Shown here in pieces: positions 25,568 to 33,607 of a stretch of 43,612 nt of DNA. This DNA comes from Flavobacteriaceae bacterium (lineage in GTDB: Bacteria; Bacteroidota; Bacteroidia; Flavobacteriales; Flavobacteriaceae). How positions within the stretch are numbered: position 1 is the stretch's first letter; each line of letters begins with the position of its first letter. The position numbers and the translations under genes were made by a program. Under the pieces are notes generated by a model. It ran no database searches and had not been told where the DNA came from. It saw nothing but the letters and a program-made list of their open reading frames with translations. The stretch spans positions 1 to 43,612 of the forward strand of contig PXFS01000102.1 of assembly GCA_003564185.1 (NCBI GenBank). The letters are read 5' to 3'.

Positions 25568-27364
25568 TTAAACTATTTTAAATCGCTTTCTGTCTGTTTC
25601 CTTTAAATATATTTTTCGAATTCTTAGGCTATTTGGAGTTACCTCAACATATTCATCTTTTTGAATATATTCTAAGGCTTCTTCTAAGCTAAATTTTTTA
25701 GCTGGTACAATTTTAGCCTTATCATCTGCACCTGAGGAACGCACATTAGAAAGTTTTTTGGTTTTAGTCACATTTACTACTAAATCGTCTTGACGTGAAT
25801 TTTCTCCAATTACTTGTCCTTCATAAATATCTTCACCAGGATTGATAAAGAACTTTCCTCTTTCTTGTAATTTATCTATTGAATAAGGAATTGCCTTACC
25901 ATTTTCCATAGATACTAAAGAACCATTACTACGTTGTGGAATATCTCCTTTAAGTGGCTGAAACTCTTTAAATCGATGTGCCATAATAGCTTCACCAGCT
26001 GTAGCAGTCAATAACTGATTCCTTAAGCCAATTATTCCACGTGATGGAATGATAAACTCAATAATCATACGCTCACCACGTGTTTCCATACTAAGCATCT
26101 CCCCTTTTCTAAGCGTTACCATTTCTACGGCCTTTCCCGATAAATTTTCAGGCAAGTCAATGGTTAATTCTTCAACGGGCTCACATTTCACACCATCAAT
26201 TTCTTTGATGATTACTTGAGGTTGACCAATCTGAAGCTCATATCCTTCTCTTCTCATAGTTTCAATAAGAACAGATAAATGCATCACTCCACGCCCATAC
26301 ACTTCAAATTTATCAGCTGAATCGGTTTCATGAACACGTAAAGCTAAGTTTTTTTCAAGTTCTTTGATTAATCTTTCTTTTACGTGTCTTGAGGTTACAA
26401 ATTTACCTTCTTTACCAAAAAACGGCGAATCATTAATGGTGAAAAGCATACTCATTGTAGGCTCGTCTATTGCAATACTTTTCAAAGCTTCCGGGTGTTC
26501 AACATCGGCCACTGTATCGCCAATTTCAAATCCTTCTAAACCAACTAAGGCACAAATATCTCCCGCTTGAACTTCTTCAACCTTTCGTTTTCCTAAGCCT
26601 TCAAAAACATACAATTCCTTGATCTTAGTCTTAGTGATTTTACCATCACGCTTCACTAAAGCCACCTGTATATTTTCTTTTAGTATACCGCGATTTAATC
26701 TCCCAATAGCAATTCTCCCTGTATAAGAAGAAAAATCTAAAGAGGTAATTAACATTTGTGTGTTTCCTTCCTCAATCTTAGGGGCAGGAATATGCTCAAT
26801 TACCATATCTAGTAAAGGTTCAATGTTATCTGTTTTATCGTCAGGACTTTCACTCATCCAATTGTTAAGTGCTGAACCATAAACTGCTGGAAAATCCATT
26901 TGCCATTCTTCTGCACCTAATTCAAACATTAAATCAAAAACCTTTTCATGTACTTCATCTGGAGTACAGTTTGGTTTATCAACTTTGTTGATTACAACGC
27001 ATGGCTTTAGGCCTAAATCAATAGCTTTTTGAAGTACAAAACGAGTTTGAGGCATTGGCCCTTCAAAGGCATCAACAAGAAGCAACACACCGTCTGCCAT
27101 GTTTAAAACACGCTCTACTTCCCCACCAAAATCGGCGTGACCAGGGGTATCAATTATATTAATTTTGGTTCCTTTGTAATTCACTGAAACGTTCTTAGAA
27201 ACAATGGTAATCCCGCGTTCACGCTCTAAATCATTGTTATCTAAAATAAGCTCACCTGTAGTTTCATTATCTCTGAACAATTGACAATGATACATGATTT
27301 TATCTACCAAAGTAGTTTTACCGTGGTCAACGTGAGCAATAATTGCAATATTTCTAATATCCAT
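25568..27364 (-). CDS. typA: Translational GTPase TypA/BipA
   Basis: The 598-aa protein is a ribosome-associated GTPase involved in ribosome assembly and stress or cold adaptation. The GTPase signatures are AHVDHGKTTL (P-loop), ERGITI (switch I), DTPGHADFGGEV (switch II), and NKVD. EF-G-like domains II, III and V follow, and then the TypA-specific C-terminal domain with RGIIGLRNQLLTATAG and FINPGEDIYEGQVIGENSR in parts. The length is normal. A TACTTTTG box lies upstream. Confidence 0.97.
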   Translation of the reverse strand: MDIRNIAIIAHVDHGKTTLVDKIMYHCQLFRDNETTGELILDNNDLERERGITIVSKNVSVNYKGTKINIIDTPGHADFGGEVERVLNMADGVLLLVDAFEGPMPQTRFVLQKAIDLGLKPCVVINKVDKPNCTPDEVHEKVFDLMFELGAEEWQMDFPAVYGSALNNWMSESPDDKTDNIEPLLDMVIEHIPAPKIEEGNTQMLITSLDFSSYTGRIAIGRLNRGILKENIQVALVKRDGKITKTKIKELYVFEGLGKRKVEEVQAGDICALVGLEGFEIGDTVADVEHPEALKSIAIDEPTMSMLFTINDSPFFGKEGKFVTSRHVKERLIKELEKNLALRVHETDSADKFEVYGRGVMHLSVLIETMRREGYELQIGQPQVIIKEIDGVKCEPVEELTIDLPENLSGKAVEMVTLRKGEMLSMETRGERMIIEFIIPSRGIIGLRNQLLTATAGEAIMAHRFKEFQPLKGDIPQRSNGSLVSMENGKAIPYSIDKLQERGKFFINPGEDIYEGQVIGENSRQDDLVVNVTKTKKLSNVRSSGADDKAKIVPAKKFSLEEALEYIQKDEYVEVTPNSLRIRKIYLKETDRKRFKIV

Positions 27365-27384
27365 TTAAGATTATTTTAAGGATG

Positions 27385-27392
27385 CAAAAGTA
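27385..27392 (-). promoter_or_regulatory. -7 promoter element upstream of typA
   Basis: On the minus strand TACTTTTG followed by C matches the TAnnTTTG box 20 bases before the typA start codon. A TTG occurs 14 nt upstream of it, closer than the usual 17 or more. Confidence 0.45.
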
Positions 27393-27559
27393 ACTCAATT
27401 TCAATTCAAAATTGAATAATTTTCCTTAAAATTAAAAACTTAAACTTATAGTAATAACCATTTGATATTCAAAACATTAAAATTAATCAATGGGGTAATT
27501 GATTAGCCAAATTATTTAATCGTCACTTACGCGAGTACTTTCTAGATTAAAAAAAGCAT

Positions 27560-27961
27560 TTAATTTCCTTTATTATTGTTGAGGCGATATTTCACAAATT
27601 CAATCTTTGTTTTACCGTGAGGTTTAGGTTTACCATTTTCATCTAAACCTACCATTACAATTTTACCAATTTTAATGATTGTTTTTCTTGTCATTTTATT
27701 TCTTACTTCGCAAGTAAGTGTAATGGATGATTTACCAAATTTTACAACATCCATTCCTATTTCAACAATATCACCTTGAACGGCAGAGCTCACAAATTCT
27801 ATTTCACTTATGTATTTGGTCACCATTCGGTGATTTTCTGTTTGGATAGTAGAATATAAGGCCGCTTCTTCATCAATCCATTCTAATAACCGGCCTCCAA
27901 AAAGAGAAGAATTTGGATTTAAGTCGTTTGGTTTAATCCATTTTCTTGTATGAAATCTCAT
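27560..27961 (-). CDS. Acyl-CoA thioesterase, hotdog fold
   Basis: The 133-aa protein matches the YciA/acyl-CoA hydrolase type of hotdog thioesterase, with NPNSSLFGGRLLEWIDEEAAL containing the catalytic region (one residue over is omitted here), VTKYISEIEFV, and GDIVEIGMDVVKFGKSS. It cleaves acyl-CoA to free acid and CoA. The gene starts 2 nt after the original stop codon of the decayed NUDIX gene, so it was probably the last gene of the SRPBCC-SDR-photolyase-NUDIX operon. A palindromic insertion now lies just upstream and may reduce transcription from that operon. Confidence 0.88.
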   Translation of the reverse strand: MRFHTRKWIKPNDLNPNSSLFGGRLLEWIDEEAALYSTIQTENHRMVTKYISEIEFVSSAVQGDIVEIGMDVVKFGKSSITLTCEVRNKMTRKTIIKIGKIVMVGLDENGKPKPHGKTKIEFVKYRLNNNKGN

Positions 27962-27963
27962 AG

Positions 27964-28566
27964 TTATAAATTTAAATGCTCTATTGCGTCTTTAATTAAC
28001 TTGAAATGATCATACCAATTTAACCATCAAATGGCGCAATTTAGCTCATTCATTTTTCCATATATTACCTTGTTCACAATTTCCGTAGCCCAGCTATGCA
28101 AATTATTCACAGCGTTATATATGAAAAAAGCAATTTCGCTCTATTAACGACATTTAATAGTTAAATTGGTATCAAAAGCGAGTTGAGGAAGTTTTTCAAT
28201 GCAAAACCAATCAACCTCCTTTGCATCATCATTAGGTTGAATTTCAAATTCACCTGAAATCAATTTACCAAATGTAAAAGTAATAATTCTTTTTCTAGGA
28301 TCTCTTTTTAGAGCATCATAATAACTTATAAAATCAGCTTCCGATAAGAATAGTGAGAGACCAGTTTCTTCCATTAATTCTCTACTTGCTGCTTCGTGGA
28401 CTAATTCACCTTGATTTACAAAGCCTTCAGGCAACGCTCAATAATTTTTAAAAGGTTTGTTTTTTCTTTGAATAAGAAGCACTTCAATAATGTTATTATT
28501 CTTTCGAAAAACAATAGCGTCTGAAGTTAAACTGAATTCGACTAATATTTTTGTTTTTGTACTTAT
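27964..28566 (-). pseudogene. Decayed NUDIX hydrolase gene
   Basis: Read on the minus strand, the frame from 28566 begins ISTKTKILVEF and runs to a TGA at 28438-28440. That stop sits where the family has Trp, before ALPEGF. It continues with a perfect NUDIX box (GFVNQGE, then REL MEETGL with the standard spacing) to LAFD, where a 158-bp palindromic element is inserted. Beyond the element the same frame resumes as HFKLIKDAIEHLNL and a stop at 27964. Removing 162 bp restores a 146-aa protein. No ATG, GTG or TTG exists at the expected start; the codon there is ATA. A shorter open frame (28144-28434) remains but lacks the N-terminus. The intact gene would have hydrolysed a nucleoside diphosphate derivative. 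Confidence 0.85.
28013..28170. mobile_element. MITE-like palindromic element inserted in the NUDIX gene
   Basis: The element is 158 bp. Its ends are inverted repeats of about 24 bp (starting ACCAATTTAAC on each strand) with three mismatches. It is flanked by a 4-bp direct repeat ATCA at 28009-28012 and 28171-28174. Weaker symmetry continues inward almost to the centre near 28091 (TAGC/GCTA), so the whole piece can fold into one long hairpin. It has no coding capacity. This fits a miniature inverted-repeat transposable element mobilised by a transposase elsewhere. The precise family is not identified. Confidence 0.82.
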
Positions 28567-28591
28567 TTTATTAAGGTGGGGTGATTATGAA

Positions 28592-29896
28592 TTATTGAAG
28601 TGCTGATTTGTAGGTATCTAAACAACGTTGACGTGCCATTTTATGTTCTACCATGGGTTCAGGATAATCGGATGTATTTAACTCAGGTATCCATTTTTTG
28701 ATGTATTGTTTATCTTTGTCAAACTTATCGGTTTGAGAGTAAGGGTTAAATACTCTAAAATAAGGAGCTGCATCTACCCCACTTCCAGCAACCCATTGCC
28801 AACCTCCTAAATTAGATGACATTTCGTAATCTAAAAGCTTTTCGGCAAAGTAGGCTTCTCCCCAGCGCCAATCAATAAGTAAATGTTTGCATAAGAAACT
28901 ACCTACTATCATTCTTACCCTATTGTGCATCCAACCTGTTTCATTAAGTTGGCGCATTCCTGCGTCTACTATTGGATAACCTGTTTGACCTGTTTTCCAT
29001 TTTTCAAATTCTTCTTCATTATTTCTCCATTCAATCAAATCATATTTTGGTTTAAATGAACGACTTATTGTTTCTGGGTAATGGTATAAAATAGCCTTAT
29101 AAAATTCTCTCCAAATAAGTTCATTCCAAAAAACCTCATTATCAGCTTGTATTGCCTTTTGAAGTATTTTTCGATAGCCAACAGTACCAAAGCGTAGATG
29201 TGGACTCAGACGTGAAGTACCCTCAATGGCTGGTAAATTACGAGTATCTTCATAATTTTCAATAAAGTCGTTATCAATTTTGTAGGGAGGAACTTCAATT
29301 TTAGATTTTTCAAATCCCATGTCTGATAAAGATAAATTAGGTAATCTAGAATTTTTGTAAAGCTGATCTAAATGCTCCTCAGAAGGGAAGGAACTTATTG
29401 TATGATTTTCAAATTCTTTTTTCCATTGCTTCATGTAAGGAGTATAAACCAAATACGTTCCACCATCTTTTTTTTGGACTTCATTTGGTTCAAAAAAGAC
29501 TTGATCTTTATGCGTGACAAAACCAATACCTTTTTCAGCAAGAAGAGCTTCAATTTTAGCATCTCTTTCTTTTGCATAAGGTTCATAATCTCTATTGGTA
29601 TGAACTTCTGCTATTGAAAATTCAGTAGTGAGTTGCTTAAAAACATCTTCAGGATAACCGTAATAAGTTGCTATTGACGCACCATGATTATCCTGAATAA
29701 ATTTTCTCATTTGTTGTAATTCATCATATATAAAGCTTACCCGGGCATCGTCTTTTGGTAGTTTATCGAGAATGTTTCGATCAAAAATAAATACAGGTAA
29801 TACTGGATAATCAGAAGATAAAGCTTTGTATAAACCTACATTGTCTTCCCATCGAAGATCTCTTCTAAACCAAAAAACAGCAACTTTTTCTTTCAT
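28592..29896 (-). CDS. phr: Deoxyribodipyrimidine photolyase (class I CPD type)
   Basis: The 434-aa protein has the N-terminal photolyase domain (VFWFRRDLRWEDN) and a C-terminal FAD domain with all the usual repair residues. These are NELIWREFY with the substrate Glu and Trp, GWMHNRVRM with the electron-transfer Trp, GGWQWVAGSGVD, and FRVFNPYSQTDKFD. It should repair cyclobutane pyrimidine dimers with blue light. It follows the SDR gene after 36 nt, and before decay it was followed by the NUDIX gene 25 nt downstream. It is much closer to classical photolyase than the protein at 18553-20004. Confidence 0.94.
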   Translation of the reverse strand: MKEKVAVFWFRRDLRWEDNVGLYKALSSDYPVLPVFIFDRNILDKLPKDDARVSFIYDELQQMRKFIQDNHGASIATYYGYPEDVFKQLTTEFSIAEVHTNRDYEPYAKERDAKIEALLAEKGIGFVTHKDQVFFEPNEVQKKDGGTYLVYTPYMKQWKKEFENHTISSFPSEEHLDQLYKNSRLPNLSLSDMGFEKSKIEVPPYKIDNDFIENYEDTRNLPAIEGTSRLSPHLRFGTVGYRKILQKAIQADNEVFWNELIWREFYKAILYHYPETISRSFKPKYDLIEWRNNEEEFEKWKTGQTGYPIVDAGMRQLNETGWMHNRVRMIVGSFLCKHLLIDWRWGEAYFAEKLLDYEMSSNLGGWQWVAGSGVDAAPYFRVFNPYSQTDKFDKDKQYIKKWIPELNTSDYPEPMVEHKMARQRCLDTYKSALQ

Positions 29897-29932
29897 TTTT
29901 TCTAGATAAACTTATTAATTTTCAATTTGAAA

Positions 29933-30631
29933 TTACGAAACATTTAAACTTGACATTCCACCATCTACTCCTAAAACTTGTCCAGTAATCCATGAACTGT
30001 CATCAGCAAGTAAAAAAGCACTTATTTTAGCAATATCAATAGCCTCTCCAACTCTTTTAAGAGGGTGACGTTCATCCATTTTCTCTTTTTTCTTATCGTT
30101 ACCTAATAGTTTGTCTGCTAAAGGCGTATTGGTTAAAGAAGGAGCTATTACATTAACTCGAAATGAAGGAGCGTATTCTGCAGCTAAGGAACGGGCAAAG
30201 CCTTCAATTGCTCCTTTGGCAGCAGCAACACTAGTATGGAAAGGCATTCCTGTCTGAACGGCAACAGTACTGTAATAAACAATACTTGCTTGATCAGAAT
30301 TTTTCAAATTTTTTAATACAGCTTTTGTTGACTTTACAAGCCCCATAAAGTTCAATTGAAAATCTTCTTCAAAAACTTCTGTTTTCATCATCTTGAAAGG
30401 CTTTAAATTGATAGTACCTGGAAGGTAAACCAACCCGTCTAATTGTTCTGGTAGATCCAACTCCTCCAAATTATCTTTAGTAACATCAAATTGATGATGA
30501 GTAACATTAAGGGTTGAAAGTTCTCCCTGATTTCGGGAAGCCACAAAGATGTTGTGATTTTCATGTAACAATTTGGCTATTTCATAACCAATTCCTGTAC
30601 TACCTCCAATTAATAATATATTCTTTTTCAT
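29933..30631 (-). CDS. Short-chain dehydrogenase/reductase lacking the catalytic Tyr
   Basis: The 232-aa protein has the Rossmann fold signature GGSTGIG near the N-terminus, an NxxG-type region at FMGLVK, Ser121 in YYSTVAV, and the usual C-terminal SSWITGQVLGVDGG. The catalytic YxxxK motif reads VAAAK (Val135 to Lys139), so the general-acid Tyr is missing. The enzyme may bind NAD(P) without acting as a standard dehydrogenase. It lies 5 nt after the SRPBCC gene and 36 nt before the photolyase. SDR genes in photolyase clusters are known in other bacteria, often under LitR/CarH-type regulators, which are not seen here. Confidence 0.9.
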   Translation of the reverse strand: MKKNILLIGGSTGIGYEIAKLLHENHNIFVASRNQGELSTLNVTHHQFDVTKDNLEELDLPEQLDGLVYLPGTINLKPFKMMKTEVFEEDFQLNFMGLVKSTKAVLKNLKNSDQASIVYYSTVAVQTGMPFHTSVAAAKGAIEGFARSLAAEYAPSFRVNVIAPSLTNTPLADKLLGNDKKKEKMDERHPLKRVGEAIDIAKISAFLLADDSSWITGQVLGVDGGMSSLNVS

Positions 30632-30636
30632 AGCTT

Positions 30637-31092
30637 TTATTTAAATAATTTATTCATTTTTTCAACTCGATTAGCAAATATTTCTTCCAATTTTGGTCGA
30701 ATTACAATTGGATGTAACATTCGCCCTAGAATTCCAAAAGGAACTGCATAGTGCACAACATCCTCAATCAGCACTCCATCTTCTTTTGGGTGAATGAAAT
30801 GCTTATGATGCCATAATTTATAAGGTCCTTCCAATTGAATATCAACAAAATAATTGGGATAGTTAACCTGTGTGATTTCAGTCACCCATTTCGTCTTAAA
30901 ACCAGGTAGCGGTGTTACTTTATATTGTATGATTTGTCCAGCATACATTTTTTTGTCTGCTCCAGATACAATTTCAAATCCCATGTCTTCAGGCATGATT
31001 TTCTGAAGATTTTTTGGATTTGATAAAAAATCCCATGCCTCTTGCTGGCTAATTGGTAGAAATTGATTTGCATTAAATTCGTATATTTTCAT
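30637..31092 (-). CDS. SRPBCC family protein (START-like lipid-binding fold)
   Basis: The protein is 151 aa from ATG 31092; the longer frame to 31158 is not supported. SRPBCC features are FLPISQQEAWDFLSNPKNL at the start, then VTPLPGFKTKWVTEI, and the FIHPKEDGVLIEDVVHYAVPFG segment in parts. These proteins bind hydrophobic ligands, and versions next to photolyases have been labelled as cell-division inhibitors without clear proof. It is the first gene of the SRPBCC-SDR-phr operon. It is transcribed divergently from the dioxygenase gene across a 201-nt gap. Confidence 0.88.
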   Translation of the reverse strand: MKIYEFNANQFLPISQQEAWDFLSNPKNLQKIMPEDMGFEIVSGADKKMYAGQIIQYKVTPLPGFKTKWVTEITQVNYPNYFVDIQLEGPYKLWHHKHFIHPKEDGVLIEDVVHYAVPFGILGRMLHPIVIRPKLEEIFANRVEKMNKLFK

Positions 31093-31266
31093 TCTAAAAT
31101 TTGTTAATTCAAAAGTAAAAAAGTTATTGTTTAACTTAAAACTTTTAAAGTTAAACAAGTGTTACAAATTGAATGCATCAATTCATTTAAAATTTTAAGT
31201 TAAGTCGATTCTCATATAATTACTTGTTATTAAGAAGGATTTAAAGTATACTTTTATTTTTTTAAT

Positions 31267-31274
31267 TAATTTTG
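31267..31274 (+). promoter_or_regulatory. -7 promoter element upstream of the dioxygenase gene
   Basis: TAATTTTG matches the TAnnTTTG box and lies 19 bases before the start codon. No TTG occurs at the usual distance upstream. This is the only promoter-like feature noted in the gap between the divergent genes. Confidence 0.4.
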
Positions 31275-31293
31275 TCAATCAAAAATAGAAAAT

Positions 31294-32250
31294 ATGGCAA
31301 TTACAAATATACCTAGCGTTGACTTAGCAGATTTTTTATCTGAAGATTTAGAAAGAAAGCAAAAGTTTGTTAACGAAATTGGCAATGCCTATGAAGATAT
31401 AGGTTTTGTATCACTAAGAAATCATTTTTTAGATGATCAACTAGTAAATCAACTTTACCAAGAAGTAAAATCATTTTTTGATTTACCGCTTGAAGTGAAG
31501 AAAAAATACGAACGCGAGGATATTGGAGGACAAAGAGGATATGTGTCTTTTGGAAAAGAACATGCGAAAGGAAAAAAGGAAGGAGACTTGAAAGAATTTT
31601 GGCATTTTGGTCAAGAACCAGATGCTGATGCCAACTTGCAGGAGGAGTATCCAGATAATGTTAAAGTAGAGGAGTTACCATCATTTAATGAGACAGGAAT
31701 GAAGGCTTATCAAATGCTTGAGAAAACAGGCATCTATGTATTGAGAGCACTTGCCCTGCATATTGGTATAGACGAAAAATATTTTGATCATTGGGCGAGT
31801 AATGGAAATTCTATTTTACGACCTATTCATTACCCCCCTATCACGGAAGAACCCAAAGGTGCAGTTCGTGCTGGAGCGCATGGAGATATAAATTTAATTA
31901 CCTTATTAATGGGTGCTTCTACAGGTGGTTTACAAGTTCAAAATAGAGAAGGCGATTGGATTGATGCAAAACCTGCAGAAGACGAATTAGTGATTAATGT
32001 GGGTGATATGCTGGAACGCTTAACCAACAATAAATTACGTTCTACTATACATCGTGTTGTAAACCCACCAAAAGAAGAATGGGACCAACCAAGATATTCC
32101 ATACCGTTTTTCATGCACCCAAGAAGTGAAATGAAATTAAATTGCCTTGAGGAATGTATTGATGAAAACAACCCAAAACAGTATGAAGACATAACTGCTG
32201 GCGAATTCTTGCATCAACGTTTAGTGGAAATCGGTTTGATTAAAAAATAA
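31294..32250 (+). CDS. 2-oxoglutarate/Fe(II)-dependent dioxygenase, isopenicillin N synthase-like
   Basis: The 318-aa protein belongs to the isopenicillin N synthase-like family. It has the N-terminal DIOX_N stretch with IPSVDLADFL and YEDIGFVSLRNH. The double-stranded beta-helix core has the iron ligands in AHGDINLITLL (His and Asp) and STIHRVVNP (distal His), and the RYS motif of 2-oxoglutarate binding. Such bacterial enzymes hydroxylate or oxidise small molecules; the substrate is unknown. The next gene (SUI1-like) starts 28 nt downstream, suggesting an operon. Confidence 0.9.
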   Translation: MAITNIPSVDLADFLSEDLERKQKFVNEIGNAYEDIGFVSLRNHFLDDQLVNQLYQEVKSFFDLPLEVKKKYEREDIGGQRGYVSFGKEHAKGKKEGDLKEFWHFGQEPDADANLQEEYPDNVKVEELPSFNETGMKAYQMLEKTGIYVLRALALHIGIDEKYFDHWASNGNSILRPIHYPPITEEPKGAVRAGAHGDINLITLLMGASTGGLQVQNREGDWIDAKPAEDELVINVGDMLERLTNNKLRSTIHRVVNPPKEEWDQPRYSIPFFMHPRSEMKLNCLEECIDENNPKQYEDITAGEFLHQRLVEIGLIKK

Positions 32251-32278
32251 ACATTAGTTCATCTAAAGAAATTGATAA

Positions 32279-32608
32279 ATGGATTTAAAAGATCAATTGA
32301 AAGATTTATTTCCCGACCACAAAGTACCTGAATCTACTTCAGATAATGAGGATAATGGTGGTATATGGCTACAAGATGAGCCTTTGTATTGTCATTTTGA
32401 AAAAAGAAAGGGTAAGGTGAACACCATAATAAAAGGCTATACAGGAGCTAAAAAAGACTTCAAGGAATTAGCAAAAATTTTTAAAACAGAGTTAGGCGTT
32501 GGTGGCTCTGTAAAAAACGAAGAAATAATTATTCAGGGAAATTTTAGAGAAAAGATCATTGAAATACTTGAAGATTTAGGATTCCAAACAAAAAAAGTTG
32601 GTGGTTAG
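32279..32608 (+). CDS. SUI1/eIF1-like translation factor (YciH family)
   Basis: The 109-aa protein has the SUI1 domain in its second half, including VNTIIKGYTGAKKDFKELAK and GVGGSVKNEEIIIQG (one stretch cut for length). The closing helix contains EKIIEILEDLGFQTKKVGG. Bacterial YciH resembles the core of eIF1 and can affect the fidelity of translation initiation; it is not essential in Escherichia coli. The N-terminal 35 residues are acidic and probably disordered. Confidence 0.92.
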   Translation: MDLKDQLKDLFPDHKVPESTSDNEDNGGIWLQDEPLYCHFEKRKGKVNTIIKGYTGAKKDFKELAKIFKTELGVGGSVKNEEIIIQGNFREKIIEILEDLGFQTKKVGG

Positions 32609-32725
32609 GTCTTACTAAAAACAAGAATAATCAGTTACAAGATATACACAATAGAAAAATATTAATTGAAACTTAGCGTTAAATGGAAGGTTTAGCTGCT
32701 TAAACTTCATTTTAAAAAAAGTAGA

Positions 32726-33607
32726 ATGAGCATTAAAAACTCTGAACTCATTTTGAATCCTGATGGAAGTATCTATCATCTTAATCTCAAACCCGAAGAT
32801 ATTGCTGACACTATAATTACCGTTGGTGATCAAGACCGTGTAGAAAAAGTAACTTCCTTTTTTGATGAAATTATTTTTGAAACTCAAAAAAGAGAATTTA
32901 AAACACAAACAGGTTTTTATAAAGCAAAGAAAATAACAGTTATTTCAACAGGTATCGGAATTGATAACATTGATATTGTACTTAATGAGTTAGATGCCTT
33001 AGTCAATATTGACTTATCCACTAGAAAACCTAAAAAACAGCTCAAAAGACTAAAATTTATTAGAATTGGAACTTCTGGAAGTGTGCAAAAGCAAGTTAAA
33101 GTAGATCAATTTCTTATTTCCTCAGCTGGAATTGGTATGGATGGCTTACTTCATTTTTACCAACATAAAAATGCAATTGATGAAGAAGCTTCATTAGCAT
33201 TGAACAATCATCTAAATTTATCTTCTAAGATAGGTCAGCCTTATTTCATTTCAGCAGATCAAGATCTGCTAAGCCATTTTTTAGCTTCAGAACAAGAAAA
33301 TTTAACTACTGGATTTACTGCAACAAATATCGGTTTTTATGGTCCACAAGGGAGGGTCTTAAGAATTCCTCTTTCCCATCCAGATTTTATAGATCAGTTG
33401 GCAAAATTTAGTTATCAACAGCAAAGTCTATGTAACCTAGAAATGGAAACATCAGCCATTTATGGTTTAGCTAAAGTACTAGGGCATCAAGCGCTTTCCC
33501 TTAATGCAATAATAGCTAATCGAGCTACAGGACATTTTAGTAAAGATCCCAAAAAAACAGTCATGGAATTGATTGAATATACCCTTCAACAAATTAGTCG
33601 TCTATAA
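32726..33607 (+). CDS. Nucleoside phosphorylase (uridine phosphorylase-like)
   Basis: The 293-aa protein matches the PNP/UDP superfamily. Key elements are VGDQDRVEKV (phosphate loop region), STGIGIDNIDIVLNEL, RIGTSGSVQ, and LEMETSAIYGLA with the catalytic base and ribose-binding Glu. The C-terminus has NAIIANRATG. It would split a nucleoside with phosphate to base and ribose 1-phosphate; the pattern is nearer uridine than purine phosphorylases. Its stop codon shares one base with the start codon of the next gene, so both are translationally coupled. Confidence 0.88.
   Translation: MSIKNSELILNPDGSIYHLNLKPEDIADTIITVGDQDRVEKVTSFFDEIIFETQKREFKTQTGFYKAKKITVISTGIGIDNIDIVLNELDALVNIDLSTRKPKKQLKRLKFIRIGTSGSVQKQVKVDQFLISSAGIGMDGLLHFYQHKNAIDEEASLALNNHLNLSSKIGQPYFISADQDLLSHFLASEQENLTTGFTATNIGFYGPQGRVLRIPLSHPDFIDQLAKFSYQQQSLCNLEMETSAIYGLAKVLGHQALSLNAIIANRATGHFSKDPKKTVMELIEYTLQQISRL

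Noticed and set aside
27964-28020. Separate short peptide gene HFKLIKDAIEHLNL upstream of the thioesterase
   Set aside because: It has no start codon of its own and joins in frame with the NUDIX gene once the inserted element is removed, so it is that gene's C-terminus.
28438-28440. TGA read as tryptophan (code change) in the NUDIX gene
   Set aside because: TGA ends other genes here, for example the alpha/beta hydrolase, and Trp is encoded by TGG throughout. The same gene also lacks a start and is split by an insertion.
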